A DNA stretch of 64,000 bases, taken from CAVRCA01 sp963719345. GTDB lineage: Bacteria; Pseudomonadota; Alphaproteobacteria; Acetobacterales; Acetobacteraceae. The position numbers and the translations under genes were made by a program. The notes below the pieces were generated by a model that worked only from the letters and a program-made list of their open reading frames with translations, was not told where the DNA came from and made no database searches. Numbering within the stretch: the stretch's first letter is position 1; each line of letters starts with the position of its first letter. The stretch spans positions 1,488,001 through 1,552,000 of the forward strand of contig CAVRCA010000001.1 of assembly GCA_963719345.1 (NCBI GenBank), read 5' to 3'. This document shows positions 27,155 to 36,574 of the stretch, one piece after another.

Positions 27155-27478
27155 CTACTTGCGGCTCGGCTTGACGGTCTGGATCGCCTCGAAGCCCTCG
27201 AAATTGGGGTGGCCGACGTAGAGCGGCTTGTTCTGCCCGGCGTTGCGATGCGCGGCACGAAACGCCTCCGATTGCGTCCACGCCTCGAAATCGGCGTGGC
27301 TGCGCCAGATCGTGTGCGAGGCGTAGAGAACGTGGTCCTCCTCCTCCGGCCCGCGCAGCAGATGGAACTCGATGAACCCCGGCACGTCCCCGAGATGGGT
27401 GTCGCGCGAGGTCCACACCGTCTCGAAGTCCTGCTCCGCCCCCTTGAGCACCTTGAAGCGGTTCATGGCGACATACAT
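27155..27478 (-). CDS. Antibiotic biosynthesis monooxygenase (ABM) domain protein, IsdG/HmuQ-like
   Basis: 107-aa ferredoxin-like ABM protein. The positions of N6, W67 and H77 match the catalytic Asn-Trp-His triad of IsdG/MhuD-type heme-degrading monooxygenases (N7, W67 and H77 in IsdG). The N-terminal MNRFKVLKGAE and the FEAWTQSEAFRAAH helix also look like that group. It would therefore be a candidate cofactor-free enzyme that opens heme to release iron. No heme or iron uptake genes are adjacent. It is transcribed divergently from the nitronate monooxygenase. Other ABM proteins oxidise polyketides, so the heme role is an inference from three residues. Confidence 0.75.
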   Translation of the reverse strand: MYVAMNRFKVLKGAEQDFETVWTSRDTHLGDVPGFIEFHLLRGPEEEDHVLYASHTIWRSHADFEAWTQSEAFRAAHRNAGQNKPLYVGHPNFEGFEAIQTVKPSRK

Positions 27479-27570
27479 GCGGCGTCTCCCAGGAATGGCG
27501 ACGCACGGTTCCCATTAATGCCGCCGAATGCAAGGGTGAGCGCGGATCCGAAAACAACAAGGGGCTGGTC

Positions 27571-28713
27571 ATGGCGCTGCAAACCCGGATTTGCGAGATG
27601 CTGGGCATCCGGTATCCGATCCTGCTGGCCGGGATGGGGCGGGCCAGCACGCCCGAACTGGCCGCGGCGGTGTCGAACGCCGGCGGCATGGGCGTGCTCG
27701 GAGCGGCGTCCTGCGGCCCGAACCAGTTGCGGGCCTGGATCCGTCGCACGCGCGAGCTGACCGACAAGCCGTTCGGCGTCGACACGCTGCTCCCCGCCTC
27801 GGTGCGGCGCGGCCCCAAGGGCGACAACACCGGCATCTCGCCCCGTGACCTGCTGCCGCAGCACCGCCAGTTCGCCCGCGATTTTCGCCAGCGCGAGGGG
27901 CTGGCCGACCTGACCGACGAGGAGGTCAGGCAGATCGCCGGCCACGATCCGCTCGACGCCGCCGGCCCTGCCGTGCTGAGCGCGGAGTTCTTCGAGGCGC
28001 AGATGGAGGTGGTGATCGAGGAACGGGTGGCGCTCTACGCCGCCGGCCTCGGCAGCCCCGAACCCTGGATGGACCGGCTGCACGCCAACGGCACGAAGGT
28101 GCTGTGCGTGGTGGGCGCGACCAAGCACGCGCGCAACGTGGTGCAGACCGGCGTCGACCTCGTCGTGGCGCAGGGCCACGACGGCGGCGGCCACAACTCG
28201 CCGATCGGCACCATGGCGCTGATCCCGCAGGTGGTGGACGCGGTGGCGGGCCGGGTGCCGGTGCTCGGGGCGGGCGGCATCGCCGACGGGCGCGGGGTTG
28301 CGGCGGCGATGATGCTCGGCGCGGAAGGGGCGTGGATCGGCAGCGCCTTCCTGGCCACCCGGGAGTCGGGACTGCGCGACTTCCAGAAGCAGGCGATCGT
28401 CGCCGGCAACGACCAGAGCACGGTGGTTTCCCGCTCGCTCACCGGCAAGCCGGCGCGGATGATCCGCAACAAATGGGCCGAGGCGTATGTCGAGAGCGGC
28501 ATCGAGCCTTTGCCGATGCCGTACCAGGGCATGATCGCCGGCTCGGTGACGGCGGCGGCATTGCAGGCGGAACGCGGCGACATCGTGCCCGGCTTCGCGG
28601 GCCAGGGCCTCGGGATGATCCATGCGGTGCGTCCGGCCGCCGAGCTGCTGGCCGAGATCGTGGCACAAACCGAGCAATCGCTCGGGCGGGCGGGGCTGTT
28701 CATCGGAACGTGA
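27571..28713 (+). CDS. Nitronate monooxygenase (2-nitropropane dioxygenase) family protein
   Basis: 380-aa FMN-binding TIM barrel. N-terminal MLGIRYPILLAGMGR, the flavin loop QGHDGGGHNSPIGTMALIPQV with the presumed catalytic histidine, and GAGGIADGRGVAAAMMLGAEGAWIGSAFLAT are diagnostic. The length exceeds class I enzymes because of an insertion at about residues 80-140 (RGPKGDNTGISPRDLLPQH), common in proteobacterial class II-type members. These enzymes oxidise nitroalkane anions; some relatives act as enoyl reductases. It appears to be transcribed alone. Confidence 0.85.
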   Translation: MALQTRICEMLGIRYPILLAGMGRASTPELAAAVSNAGGMGVLGAASCGPNQLRAWIRRTRELTDKPFGVDTLLPASVRRGPKGDNTGISPRDLLPQHRQFARDFRQREGLADLTDEEVRQIAGHDPLDAAGPAVLSAEFFEAQMEVVIEERVALYAAGLGSPEPWMDRLHANGTKVLCVVGATKHARNVVQTGVDLVVAQGHDGGGHNSPIGTMALIPQVVDAVAGRVPVLGAGGIADGRGVAAAMMLGAEGAWIGSAFLATRESGLRDFQKQAIVAGNDQSTVVSRSLTGKPARMIRNKWAEAYVESGIEPLPMPYQGMIAGSVTAAALQAERGDIVPGFAGQGLGMIHAVRPAAELLAEIVAQTEQSLGRAGLFIGT

Positions 28714-28865
28714 GCGGCTTTTCGCCTCTCGCGTGAATCGACTACGCTTCGGACAACTGGCCAGCTCGGCGCCGAACAGCTAGGATCAGTCAAGTCTGTC
28801 GCCGGAACAATCGTCGCTCGGCGTGCTGGTCAAGCGCAAGGTGACAGACGCCTCAATCGGGGTAC

Positions 28866-29921
28866 ATGAGGGAGCCGTCGGTGGCTGCACCAAATCCCGG
28901 CTCGGACTGGCAGAATCGCGATGTCATCGTAATTGGTGCCTCGGCAGGGGGACTGCAGGTCTTGCAGCGTGTGCTGACCGAACTCCCGGTCGATTTGCCG
29001 GCGTCGATATTCATCGTTTTGCACATGGGCGCCTCGAGCCACCTGGCCGAGATACTCGACCGCACATCGACTTTGCCCGTCGTTCAGGCGGCGAGCGGTG
29101 CAACGGTCGAGGCGGGACGGGTTACCGTAGCCGTGCCGGGAGTTCACCTGCTGCTGCACGATAACCATCTCCTGCTGCGTCGGGGACCGCGCGAGAACAT
29201 GGCGCGGCCGGCGGTGGACCCTTTGTTTCGCTCAGCCGCGTGCAGCTTTGGCGGCCGGGTGATCGGGGTCGTTCTGTCGGGCGCCTTGAATGACGGAACC
29301 GCCGGTCTGAGCGCCATCAAACGGTGCGGCGGCCTGGCTGTGGTGCAAGATCCCGCCGACGCTGCCATGCCCGACATGCCACGCAGTGCGTTGCGGTATG
29401 TCGACGTCGACTACATGGTGAGCGCGGACAAGCTGGCCCCGCTGCTGGTGAGGCTGGCGGGCCAACAGGCCGACGAGACCCCGGACATCCCGCTTGAACT
29501 CAGGTTGGAGGCGGCGATCGCCGCCCAGGAATTGGCAGGCATGGCAGCCGAGGATCAGTTGGGAGTGCCGTCCCGGTTCACCTGTCCGGAGTGCCACGGG
29601 ACCCTGTGGGAGCTCAACGACGGCAGCATGCTGCGCTATCGTTGCCACGTTGGCCATGCCTACACCGGCCAGGTGATGCTGTCCTCACAGGCGGTCCGGG
29701 CCGAGGAGATGCTGTGGAACCTGATGCGGGTGCATCACGAGCGGGCTGAACTCGCGCGCCGCATGGCAGAGCAGGAGGAGGCCGCCGGGCATGTCGAGCT
29801 GGCGAGCCAACTCCGCGATCGGGCGCGCGGCTATGACGAGGACGCCTCGGTGGTGCGAACGATGCTGCAAGAACACCGCCTGATGCCGCTCGGCGACGAC
29901 CAAGCGCAAGAGGTCCATTGA
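28866..29921 (+). CDS. CheB-type methylesterase domain protein without receiver
   Basis: 351 aa. The CheB catalytic triad is present: S26 in GASAGG, H53 in LHMGAS and D143 in LSGALNDGT. There is no N-terminal receiver domain, so activity would not be controlled by a CheA-type phosphorelay. A C-terminal part has a four-Cys/His cluster (CPEC at 240-243, CHVGH at 260-264), probably a zinc knuckle, and then a helical region (LARRMAEQEEAAGHVEL). Such stand-alone CheB proteins pair with CheB-CheR-PAS-kinase fusions, as here: its TGA overlaps the next ATG in TGATG. No MCP or cheA is in the window, so the substrate is unclear. Confidence 0.85.
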   Translation: MREPSVAAPNPGSDWQNRDVIVIGASAGGLQVLQRVLTELPVDLPASIFIVLHMGASSHLAEILDRTSTLPVVQAASGATVEAGRVTVAVPGVHLLLHDNHLLLRRGPRENMARPAVDPLFRSAACSFGGRVIGVVLSGALNDGTAGLSAIKRCGGLAVVQDPADAAMPDMPRSALRYVDVDYMVSADKLAPLLVRLAGQQADETPDIPLELRLEAAIAAQELAGMAAEDQLGVPSRFTCPECHGTLWELNDGSMLRYRCHVGHAYTGQVMLSSQAVRAEEMLWNLMRVHHERAELARRMAEQEEAAGHVELASQLRDRARGYDEDASVVRTMLQEHRLMPLGDDQAQEVH

Positions 29922-32900
29922 TGCCGGACTCGCCTTTGACGGTTGCCGAGACGTTGCCGAGCAGCGAACCCGAGGCGTCTATTCGGGAGGAGCGGACCGC
30001 AAGATGCCCGGTCGTCGGCATCGGTGCGTCGGCCGGCGGTGTCGATGCCCTGCAACGCCTCCTGCCCGCCATTCCGTCCGATTGCGGCATGGCCTTCGCC
30101 GTCGTCCAGCATCTTGATTCAGAACGCCAGAGCCTGCTTGCTGAAGTTCTTTCGCACTGTTCGCCGCTGTCGGTCGAACGGGTCACACATAATGTCGAAA
30201 TCCGTCCGAACCACATCTACGTCATTCCCCCAAACGCCCTGCTGACGATCTCCGACAACCGGCTCCTGTTGACGACGCCCGAGTCGGATCGCGAGCGCCG
30301 CAGCTCGGTCGACGAGTTCTTCATGTCGCTGGCAGCGCAGCGGGGGTCACGCGCCGCTTGCATCATCCTGTCCGGCACCGGCAGCGACGGCACGATCGGG
30401 TTGCGGGCGATCAAGGAGAACGGCGGCTTTTCGCTGGCGCAGGTGGACGCCGAATATGACGGGATGATGCGCAGCGCGGTTGCGACCGGCCTCGTCGATT
30501 ACGTGCTTCCCGTCGAAGACATGCCGGCCAAGCTGGCAAGCTTCTTCAAACAGGCGATCCAGGACGAGGACCAGGACAACCGCGAGGCGGCGTCGCCCGA
30601 CTACCTGAAACAGATCTGCGCGGTGCTGCGCGCTCATACCGGCCACGATTTCAGCGACTACAAGGATCGCACGATCATCCGGCGCGTGCAGCGGCGCATG
30701 CACGTGCTGCAAACCTCGGACCAGGCCGCCTTCATCGACCGGCTCCGTCGGGAGCCGAACGAGATCGCGCTGCTGTTCCAGGATCTGCTGATCGGCGTGA
30801 CCAGCTTCTTCCGGGACCCGGACGCCTTCGCCGCCCTGGAACGCAAGGTGATCCCGAGCCTGTTCGATGGCAAGGGTCCGAGTGACACGCGTCCGCGTCT
30901 GGGTTCCCGGATGCTCGACCGGCGAGGAAGCCTACTCGATTGCGATGTTGCTGCGGGACTACATGCCGAAAGCCAGCGGCGGCCCAAAAATCCAGATTTT
31001 TGCCAGCGACATCGACGAGCACGCGCTGGACCTCGCCCGCATCGGCCGATTTCCGGCAACGGTCGCCAAGGATATTTCGCCGGTGCGGCTGAACCGATAC
31101 TTCACACGCGAGGACGGCACCTATCGCATCGCCAGCGACCTGCGGGAGATGGTCCTGGTCTCGATGCACAACCTGCTCAGCAACCCGCCATTCTCGCGGC
31201 TCGACCTGATCTCCTGCCGCAACTTGCTGATCTACTTCGGCAACGAGCTGCAGGATCGTGTGATGCCGTTGTTCAGCTACGCGCTGAACCCGTCAGGATA
31301 CCTGTTTCTCGGCGGTTCGGAGCATGTGACGCGGCACTCGCGGCTGTTCTCGACGGTCGAGAAGGTGAACCGCATCTTCCAGCGCCGCGCCAGCAGCGAG
31401 CGTCGCATGCCGGTGTTTCCGCTCACCGTGGCGGAGGGCGTTCGCCGGGGGCCTGCGCCGGGCCGGGCCGGGCCGGGCGCCGTCAGCTTGGAGGCGGCGG
31501 CCGAGCGTCAGTTGCTCGACCGCTATGCGCCGGCCTATGTCGTGGTCAACGTCGAAGGCGACCTGATCCACGCATCCGGCCGGACTGGACGCGTATCTCG
31601 AGCTGCCGGCCGGGGCTCCGGAGACCAACATATTCAGCATGGCCCGCAGCGGATTGCGACTGGATCTGCGGGCGGCGCTGCACAAGGCGGCGACCACGGG
31701 GCGCATCGCCGTCCAGAACAAGGTGGGCGTCGTCACCAGTGTTGGGCGGCAGGAGATCGACCTCTTCGTCCAGCCGCTGCGCTATCAGGACACGCCGGAC
31801 GCGCTCTACATGGTCGTGTTCCAGGATCTCGGTGCCTTCAAGACTACGCCGACTCGAGGACATCACGACCGAGGTTGATATCGAGACCGCCAACGTGCGG
31901 CAGATGGAGATCGAGCTTCGCAGCACCAAGGAACGGCTGCAGGCGACGACCGAGGAGCTGGAGTCCTCCAACGAGGAGTTGCGGTCGAGCAACGAGGAAC
32001 TTTCCTCGATAAACGAGGAGTTGCAGTCGACCAACGAGGAGCTGGAGACCTCGAAGGAGGAACTGCAATCGATCAACGAGGAGCTCCACACAGTCAACGC
32101 CGAGCTGAACGCCCGCGTCGAGGAGTTGAGCCGCGCCCACAACGACATGGCCAACCTGCTGGAAAGCACGCAGATCGCGACCATATTCCTCGATCGCGAT
32201 ATGCTGGTCCAGGGCTTCACGCCGGCCGCGAAGGACGTCTTCCGCCTTGTCGAGAGCGACACCGGCCGCCCGCTCTCGCATGTCCGCCCCCGCTTTACGT
32301 CCGACAGTCTGCAGGACGATGCCGCGCGCGTGCTTCGTACGCTTGGCACGGTCGAGCGTAAGGTGCAGAGCAACGAAGACGACACCCAGTATGTGATGCG
32401 CATCCTGCCCTATCGCACTGGCGAGAACGTCATCAACGGTGTCGTGATCACCTTTACCGACATCACCCAGATCGCCAGCGCGCAGGCGCAGATCGCGGCG
32501 CTTGCGCACGATCTTCGCTTGCGGATCTCCAGTCTGGAGACGTTGCTGGATCTGGTTCCGGTCGGCGTCCTGTTCGCCGAGAGCGGCAAGGACGACATCA
32601 TGATCAACCAGTACGCTGCCCGTCTGCTGGGCGTGCCGGACCATCGGACTGGGTTACGGCCGGCCTCCATGCCGCTGCGCTTCTTCATCGGTGATTGGGA
32701 GATCCCACCCGAGGAACAGCCGCTGCAGCAAGCGATCCGCAGCGGCAAGATCCCGCCCCGCCTAGAGGGTCAGCTGCTGTCGTTCGGCGGCAAGACCGTG
32801 GAAGTGATACTCTCCGCGACACCGCTGCTGCACGATGACGGGACGGTACGGGGCGCCATCGCCGCCATTGTCGACATCTCGCAGCGCAAGAGGTCTGAGG

Positions 32901-33499
32901 CGCAGCAGCACGAGCTGCAGCACCGGGTCAAGAACATCCTGACCACCATCAGCTCGCTGGCGACGCGCATGGCCCGCGGCAGTCCGCCCGTCGAGGAGTT
33001 CCATCAGACATTTCTGGCGCGGCTGTCGGCGATGGGACGCACGCACGACCTGTTGTCGGGCGAGATCTGGGAGGGCGCCCGTCTGGGGCCGCTGATCGCC
33101 GCCTCGCTCGATGGCTACAACAATGACGGCCGAGGCAGCGTCGAGATCGATGGGCCCGAGGTGATGCTGCCGCCCAACGTCGCGGTGACGCTCGGGATGG
33201 TGTTGCACGAGCTCACGACCAACGCCGTGAAGTATGGCGCTCTTGGTTCAGCAGGCGGCCGGGTCAAGGTATCCTGGACGGTGACAGCGGAGCCGGGATT
33301 GGACGACCAAATCGACCTGGTCTGGCGTGAGCGGGGCGGGCCGCCGGTCGACGTGAACCCCAAAGCGGGATTTGGAACCGGCTTCGTCCGGCGCAGCGTC
33401 GAGTACGAGCTGGAAGGCAGCGTGGCGCTGGACCTCGCTCCGGAGGGGCTGCAATGCAGGATCGCCTTCCCGTTGCCCCGCATGCGCGGAGAGGCCTGA
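29921..33499 (+). pseudogene. CheB-CheR-PAS-HWE/HisKA_2 sensor kinase fusion, three frameshifts
   Basis: About 1190 codons. Order of domains: CheB esterase (GASAGG at 35-40, SGTGSDGT), CheR methyltransferase, a heptad coiled coil, two PAS-type segments, and an HWE/HisKA_2 histidine kinase (LQHRVKNILTTISSLA phospho-acceptor, then VLHELTTNAVKYGAL and GFGTGFVRRSVEYEL). The CheR part is broken. The frame shifts near 30885-30891 (before VRVWVPGCSTGEEAYS), again near 31586-31591 (before AYLELPAGAPETNIF) and a third time near 31843-31851 (before RLEDITTEVDIE). Each shift is +1 (one base extra or two missing), so the outer frames agree. As written, only the CheB and start of CheR would be translated before scrambled sequence. 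Sequence error or true decay are both possible. Confidence 0.8.
31949..32128 (+). repeat. Tandem 21-nt coding repeat (coiled-coil heptads) in the CheB-CheR-kinase gene
   Basis: Eight successive 7-codon units of the form (N/T/K)-E-E-L-x-S-x encode consecutive heptads, then a partial unit. Units vary at the DNA level but keep the GAGGAG-CTG/TTG core. This is the signalling coiled coil between the CheR and PAS parts, common to proteins of this fusion family, and not a mobile repeat. Confidence 0.85.
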
Positions 33500-33500
33500 G

Positions 33501-33891
33501 ATGAGCGGTGCCAGCCAGCCGCCCGGTAACCCGCAAGGCCTTCGGGTCCTGGTAGTGGAGGACACGATGCTGGTCGCCGATGTCATCGTGGAGCAGCTCC
33601 AGGACTGCGGTTGCGAGGTCGTCGGACCGGCGGCGCGGGTCAATCGCGCGCTCGAGCTGGCACGGCGGGAAAAGCTGGATGGGGCGCTGCTGGACGTGAA
33701 CCTGGCGGGCGAGTACCTGCTTCCCGATCGCTCAGGTATTGGCGTCGCGCGGTATTCCGTTTGCATTCCTCACCGGCTACGGGGACAGCGCCATACCGTC
33801 CGAGTACCGCGACGTTCAGCGGCTTCAGAAGCCGTTCGAACTGAAAGACCTAATACGCATCGTCGGAACGACGTTCGTCGGCGATCGCTAG
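33501..33891 (+). pseudogene. Single-domain response regulator, +1 frameshift
   Basis: Receiver domain of about 130 aa. The first frame shows LRVLVVEDTMLVADV with the acidic pair E20/D21 and the phospho-acceptor D65 in ALLDVNLAG. The frame then breaks near 33715-33720, and the rest (FPIAQVLASRGIPFAFLTGYGD, with the conserved T, and RLQKPFELKDLIRI, with the conserved K) is in the next frame, ending at the TAG at 33889. One extra base explains it. Single-domain receivers often follow HWE kinases and act as phosphate sinks or relays. It starts one base after the kinase stop. Confidence 0.78.
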
Positions 33892-33918
33892 GCGGAACCG
33901 AACCAGCAAGGGAAGATC

Positions 33919-34182
33919 ATGGGCATCATCTACGCGATCATCATCGGGGCGATCGCAGGTTTCCTCGCCCGGCTGATCTCGCCGCATCCGAACAATCCCC
34001 AGGGATTCATCCTGACCACCGCTCTCGGAATCGTCGGCGGCGTCGTTGCGACCTGGATCGGCCAGGCGCTGCACTGGTATCGTCCGGGACAGGGGGCCGG
34101 CCTGATCGCCTCGATCGTCGGCGCGGTGATCGTCCTGTTCATCTGGCATTCGCTGTCGCGCAACCGGGTAGGCGGCTACTAG
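33919..34182 (+). CDS. GlsB/YeaQ/YmgE family stress-response membrane protein
   Basis: 87 aa, three hydrophobic segments with small-residue packing (IIYAIIIGAIAGFLARL, TTALGIVGGVVATWIG, GLIASIVGAVIVLFIW). It is a transglycosylase-associated or GlsB-type small membrane protein of unknown mechanism that is often induced by stress. GGAAGA precedes the ATG. It follows the receiver gene by 27 bp and may belong to the same transcript. Its stop codon overlaps the stop of the convergent hydratase gene (34179-34182). Confidence 0.82.
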   Translation: MGIIYAIIIGAIAGFLARLISPHPNNPQGFILTTALGIVGGVVATWIGQALHWYRPGQGAGLIASIVGAVIVLFIWHSLSRNRVGGY

Positions 34183-34958
34183 CCGGGCTGCAACTCGACG
34201 GTCGCGCTGCCCAGTCCCTCGAACGTCGCGACCACCCGCTGCCCCGGCGGGACGAACAGCAGCCCGGTGCAGCTCCCCGTCGTGACGATCTCGCCCGCGC
34301 GCAGGTGCGTCCCGGACGCGATCAGCCGGTTGGCCAGCCAGGCCAATGGCAGCAGCGGATCGCCCGACGGGTTGCCGCCTACCTGATCCACTTCGACCTT
34401 ATCCCCGACGGTGAGCCGGACGTGCAGACGTGAGAGGTCGAGCGAGCGCCAGTCAGGCGCGTCCTCGCCTTGGACGAACCCGGCATTGCCGATGCTGTCG
34501 GCCATGCCGGCGAAATGGGACACCGCACGGGGGTCATTGAAGCGGCTGCGGACCAGCTCGATGGCCGGCATCACCGCGGCGATCGCGGCGAGCACGTCCT
34601 CACGGGTGTACGGCTGCCCGTCCGGGCGCCCGGGCAGGTCGGCGCCCAGCCGCACGGCGATCTCGCCCTCGATCCCCATCTCCTGACCGGCCGGCATCTT
34701 CAATCGGGCGGGACTGCGCAAAAATCCCGCCGCCATCATGCACGCCCCGGATTGCGGCCGGCCCGGCGGTGCCGCGCATTTCCAGCCGGCGATGCGATCG
34801 CCCATCAGCCGCACCACCTCGCGCTGCACCGCCCATGCCTCGTCCTCGTCGGCCGGCGCGACCGCGTCCGGGAAGTCCGGCAGGCGTTCGCCGGAGCGAT
34901 GCACGGCAACCAGCATCTCCGCCGCACGGGTGATTTTTTCGGGGGTGGCAGCCGACAT
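34179..34958 (-). CDS. Fumarylacetoacetate hydrolase-like / 2-keto-4-pentenoate hydratase family protein
   Basis: 259 aa from the ATG at 34958 (MSAATPEKITRAAEML); GGAGGACG precedes it, and the longer frame to 35066 is unlikely. The fold is that of MhpD/HpaH-type hydratases: VQREVVRLMGDRIAGWKCAA, then GIEGEIAVRLGADLP with the metal-binding E-x-E, AVMPAIELVRSRF and TGSCTGLLFVPPGQ. These enzymes add water to 2-hydroxypenta-2,4-dienoates in aromatic meta-cleavage, or decarboxylate related acids. No ring-cleavage enzyme lies nearby, so the substrate is open. Confidence 0.8.
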   Translation of the reverse strand: MSAATPEKITRAAEMLVAVHRSGERLPDFPDAVAPADEDEAWAVQREVVRLMGDRIAGWKCAAPPGRPQSGACMMAAGFLRSPARLKMPAGQEMGIEGEIAVRLGADLPGRPDGQPYTREDVLAAIAAVMPAIELVRSRFNDPRAVSHFAGMADSIGNAGFVQGEDAPDWRSLDLSRLHVRLTVGDKVEVDQVGGNPSGDPLLPLAWLANRLIASGTHLRAGEIVTTGSCTGLLFVPPGQRVVATFEGLGSATVELQPG

Positions 34959-35083
34959 GGGATCGTCCTCCGAACGGATTTGCCGCAGCATACGAAGCGG
35001 GCGGCCGGGCGTCCAACCGCCGAGGCGGTCGGCGCCGGGCGGATTGAGCTTGTCCAATCGGCACAATCGGGCAAGCTGCGCCG

Positions 35084-35923
35084 ATGGACCAAACCAGCAC
35101 CGATGCCGCGCACCTGCTCGAGGCGCGGTACGGCACGCCGCCGGCGAGCACAGGCGAGATGCCGCGCGAACTGACCGCCCTGCTCGATCGGCGGGTGGCG
35201 CGCCGGTATCGGGCCGAACCGGTGTCCGACAGCCTGCTCGACGCGCTGCTCGCCGTCGCGCAGTCGGCGCCCAGCAAATCCGACCTGCAGCAATACTCGG
35301 TCGTCGTCATGCGCGACCCGGCGCGGATCAAGCGCATCGCCGACTGGATCGGTACCATGCCGTGGATTGCGTCGGCTCCGGTGTTTCTCGTCTGGTGCGC
35401 CGACATGCGGCGCGGGCAACGCCTGTGCGCGATGCACGGCATGCCGCACGCCAACAACAACCTCGACACCTTCCTCAACACCGCCGTCGATTGCGCGCTG
35501 GCGATGGCCCAGTTCATGGCCGCGGCCGAACTCGCCGGGCTCGGCACCTGCCCGATCAGCTACGTGCGCAGTCACATCGAGCGCGTGACGCCGCTGCTCG
35601 GATTGCCCGCGGGTGTCTTTCCGGTCGCCGGGCTGACCCTGGGCTGGCCGGACGGACGGCGGCCGACCTCGATGCGGCTGCCCGCCTCGGTCGTCGTGCA
35701 TCGCGAGCGCTATGACGACGGCGCGATGGAGCAGGAGGTGCGCGACTACGACGAGCGCCGACGCGCCCGCGAGCCGATCGCGCCGAACAGCCTCAAGAAC
35801 AACGACGTCCACCCGCCGCGCGAGGGGGTGGGCTGGAGCGAGAATGTCGCCCGCCAGCTTTCGGTGCCGGAGCGGTTCGGTTTCGCCGCCTACCTCAAGA
35901 CGAGGGGGTTCGACCTTGCCTGA
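35084..35923 (+). CDS. Nitroreductase family (FMN) protein
   Basis: 279 aa. An N-terminal RRVARRYRAEPVSDSLLDALLAVAQSAPSKSDLQQYSVVV segment binds FMN phosphate, and the middle has AVDCALAMAQFMAAAELAGLGTCPI, followed by GLTLGWPD. The C-terminal extension (REGVGWSENVARQLS) is typical of longer NADPH-type oxidoreductases. It is divergent from the hydratase gene and overlaps the NUDIX gene by 8 bp. The physiological substrate is unknown. Confidence 0.85.
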   Translation: MDQTSTDAAHLLEARYGTPPASTGEMPRELTALLDRRVARRYRAEPVSDSLLDALLAVAQSAPSKSDLQQYSVVVMRDPARIKRIADWIGTMPWIASAPVFLVWCADMRRGQRLCAMHGMPHANNNLDTFLNTAVDCALAMAQFMAAAELAGLGTCPISYVRSHIERVTPLLGLPAGVFPVAGLTLGWPDGRRPTSMRLPASVVVHRERYDDGAMEQEVRDYDERRRAREPIAPNSLKNNDVHPPREGVGWSENVARQLSVPERFGFAAYLKTRGFDLA

Positions 35924-36557
35924 CGTGACCCCGCTCGATCTGCTGGCGCCGAAAGCCCGGCATCGCCCGGTGCGGCCGCGTCACGCGGCCAGCCTGATCG
36001 TGCTGCGCCACGCGGCGGACGGCCTTGAGATCCTGATGGGCACGCGCGGCCGCAAGGCGCGCTTCATGCCGAACCGGCTGGTGTTTCCCGGCGGCGCGGT
36101 CGATCGGGCCGACTACCGCGCCCGGTCGGCTACCCCGCTGTCGCCCGGCACCCGCGACCACCTGGAACGCGGCGCTCCCCCACGCCTCGCGCACGCCCTG
36201 GGGATTGCGGCGGCGCGCGAGCTCCAGGAAGAAACCGGGCTCACGCTCGGCCACCCGCCCCACCTCGACGGCCTCTTTTATCTGTGCCGCGCCATCACGC
36301 CGCCCGACTCGCCGATCCGGTTCAGCGCCCGCTTCTTCGTCGTGGATGCCGACCGGCTATCGGGGACACTCGGCGGCTCCGGCGAGCTCGACAACCTGCG
36401 CTTCTACGGGTTGGAGGAGGCCCTTTCGATGAACCTCGTCAGCATCACCCGAGAAGTGCTGGACGAGTTGCAGGCCTGGCTCGCGCTGGGCGAGCCGGAG
36501 CGGGCGAACCGCCCCCACGTGCGCATCCGCCGCACCCACCGCTGGCACCTGGAATAG
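35916..36557 (+). CDS. NUDIX hydrolase, NUDT7/8/19-like
   Basis: 213 aa from a TTG at 35916 with GAGGGGG seven bases upstream; a GTG at 35925 is the alternative. The NUDIX box is split: FPGGAVDRAD is separated from AAARELQEETGL by about 40 residues, as in the NUDT8/NUDT19-like group that hydrolyses CoA and acyl-CoA derivatives. The core REXXEEXG is intact. An acyl-CoA substrate would suit the rest of the window but is not shown. The stop lies 17 bp from the convergent MBL gene. Confidence 0.8.
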   Translation: MPDVTPLDLLAPKARHRPVRPRHAASLIVLRHAADGLEILMGTRGRKARFMPNRLVFPGGAVDRADYRARSATPLSPGTRDHLERGAPPRLAHALGIAAARELQEETGLTLGHPPHLDGLFYLCRAITPPDSPIRFSARFFVVDADRLSGTLGGSGELDNLRFYGLEEALSMNLVSITREVLDELQAWLALGEPERANRPHVRIRRTHRWHLE

Positions 36558-36574
36558 CGTCTCACGCGGCCGCC

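Noticed and set aside
28804..28830. GGAAC element before cheB as an EcfG-type general stress promoter
   Set aside because: The downstream CGT element follows after about 13 bases instead of the usual 16-17, so the match is not convincing.
31949..32128. Regular 21-nt repeats as CRISPR-like or mobile repeat
   Set aside because: They are contiguous coding heptads of a coiled coil in a known fusion family.
29921..33499. Programmed frameshifting as explanation for the CheB-CheR-kinase gene
   Set aside because: Three separate shifts without slippery heptamers or a clear stimulatory structure; error or decay is simpler.
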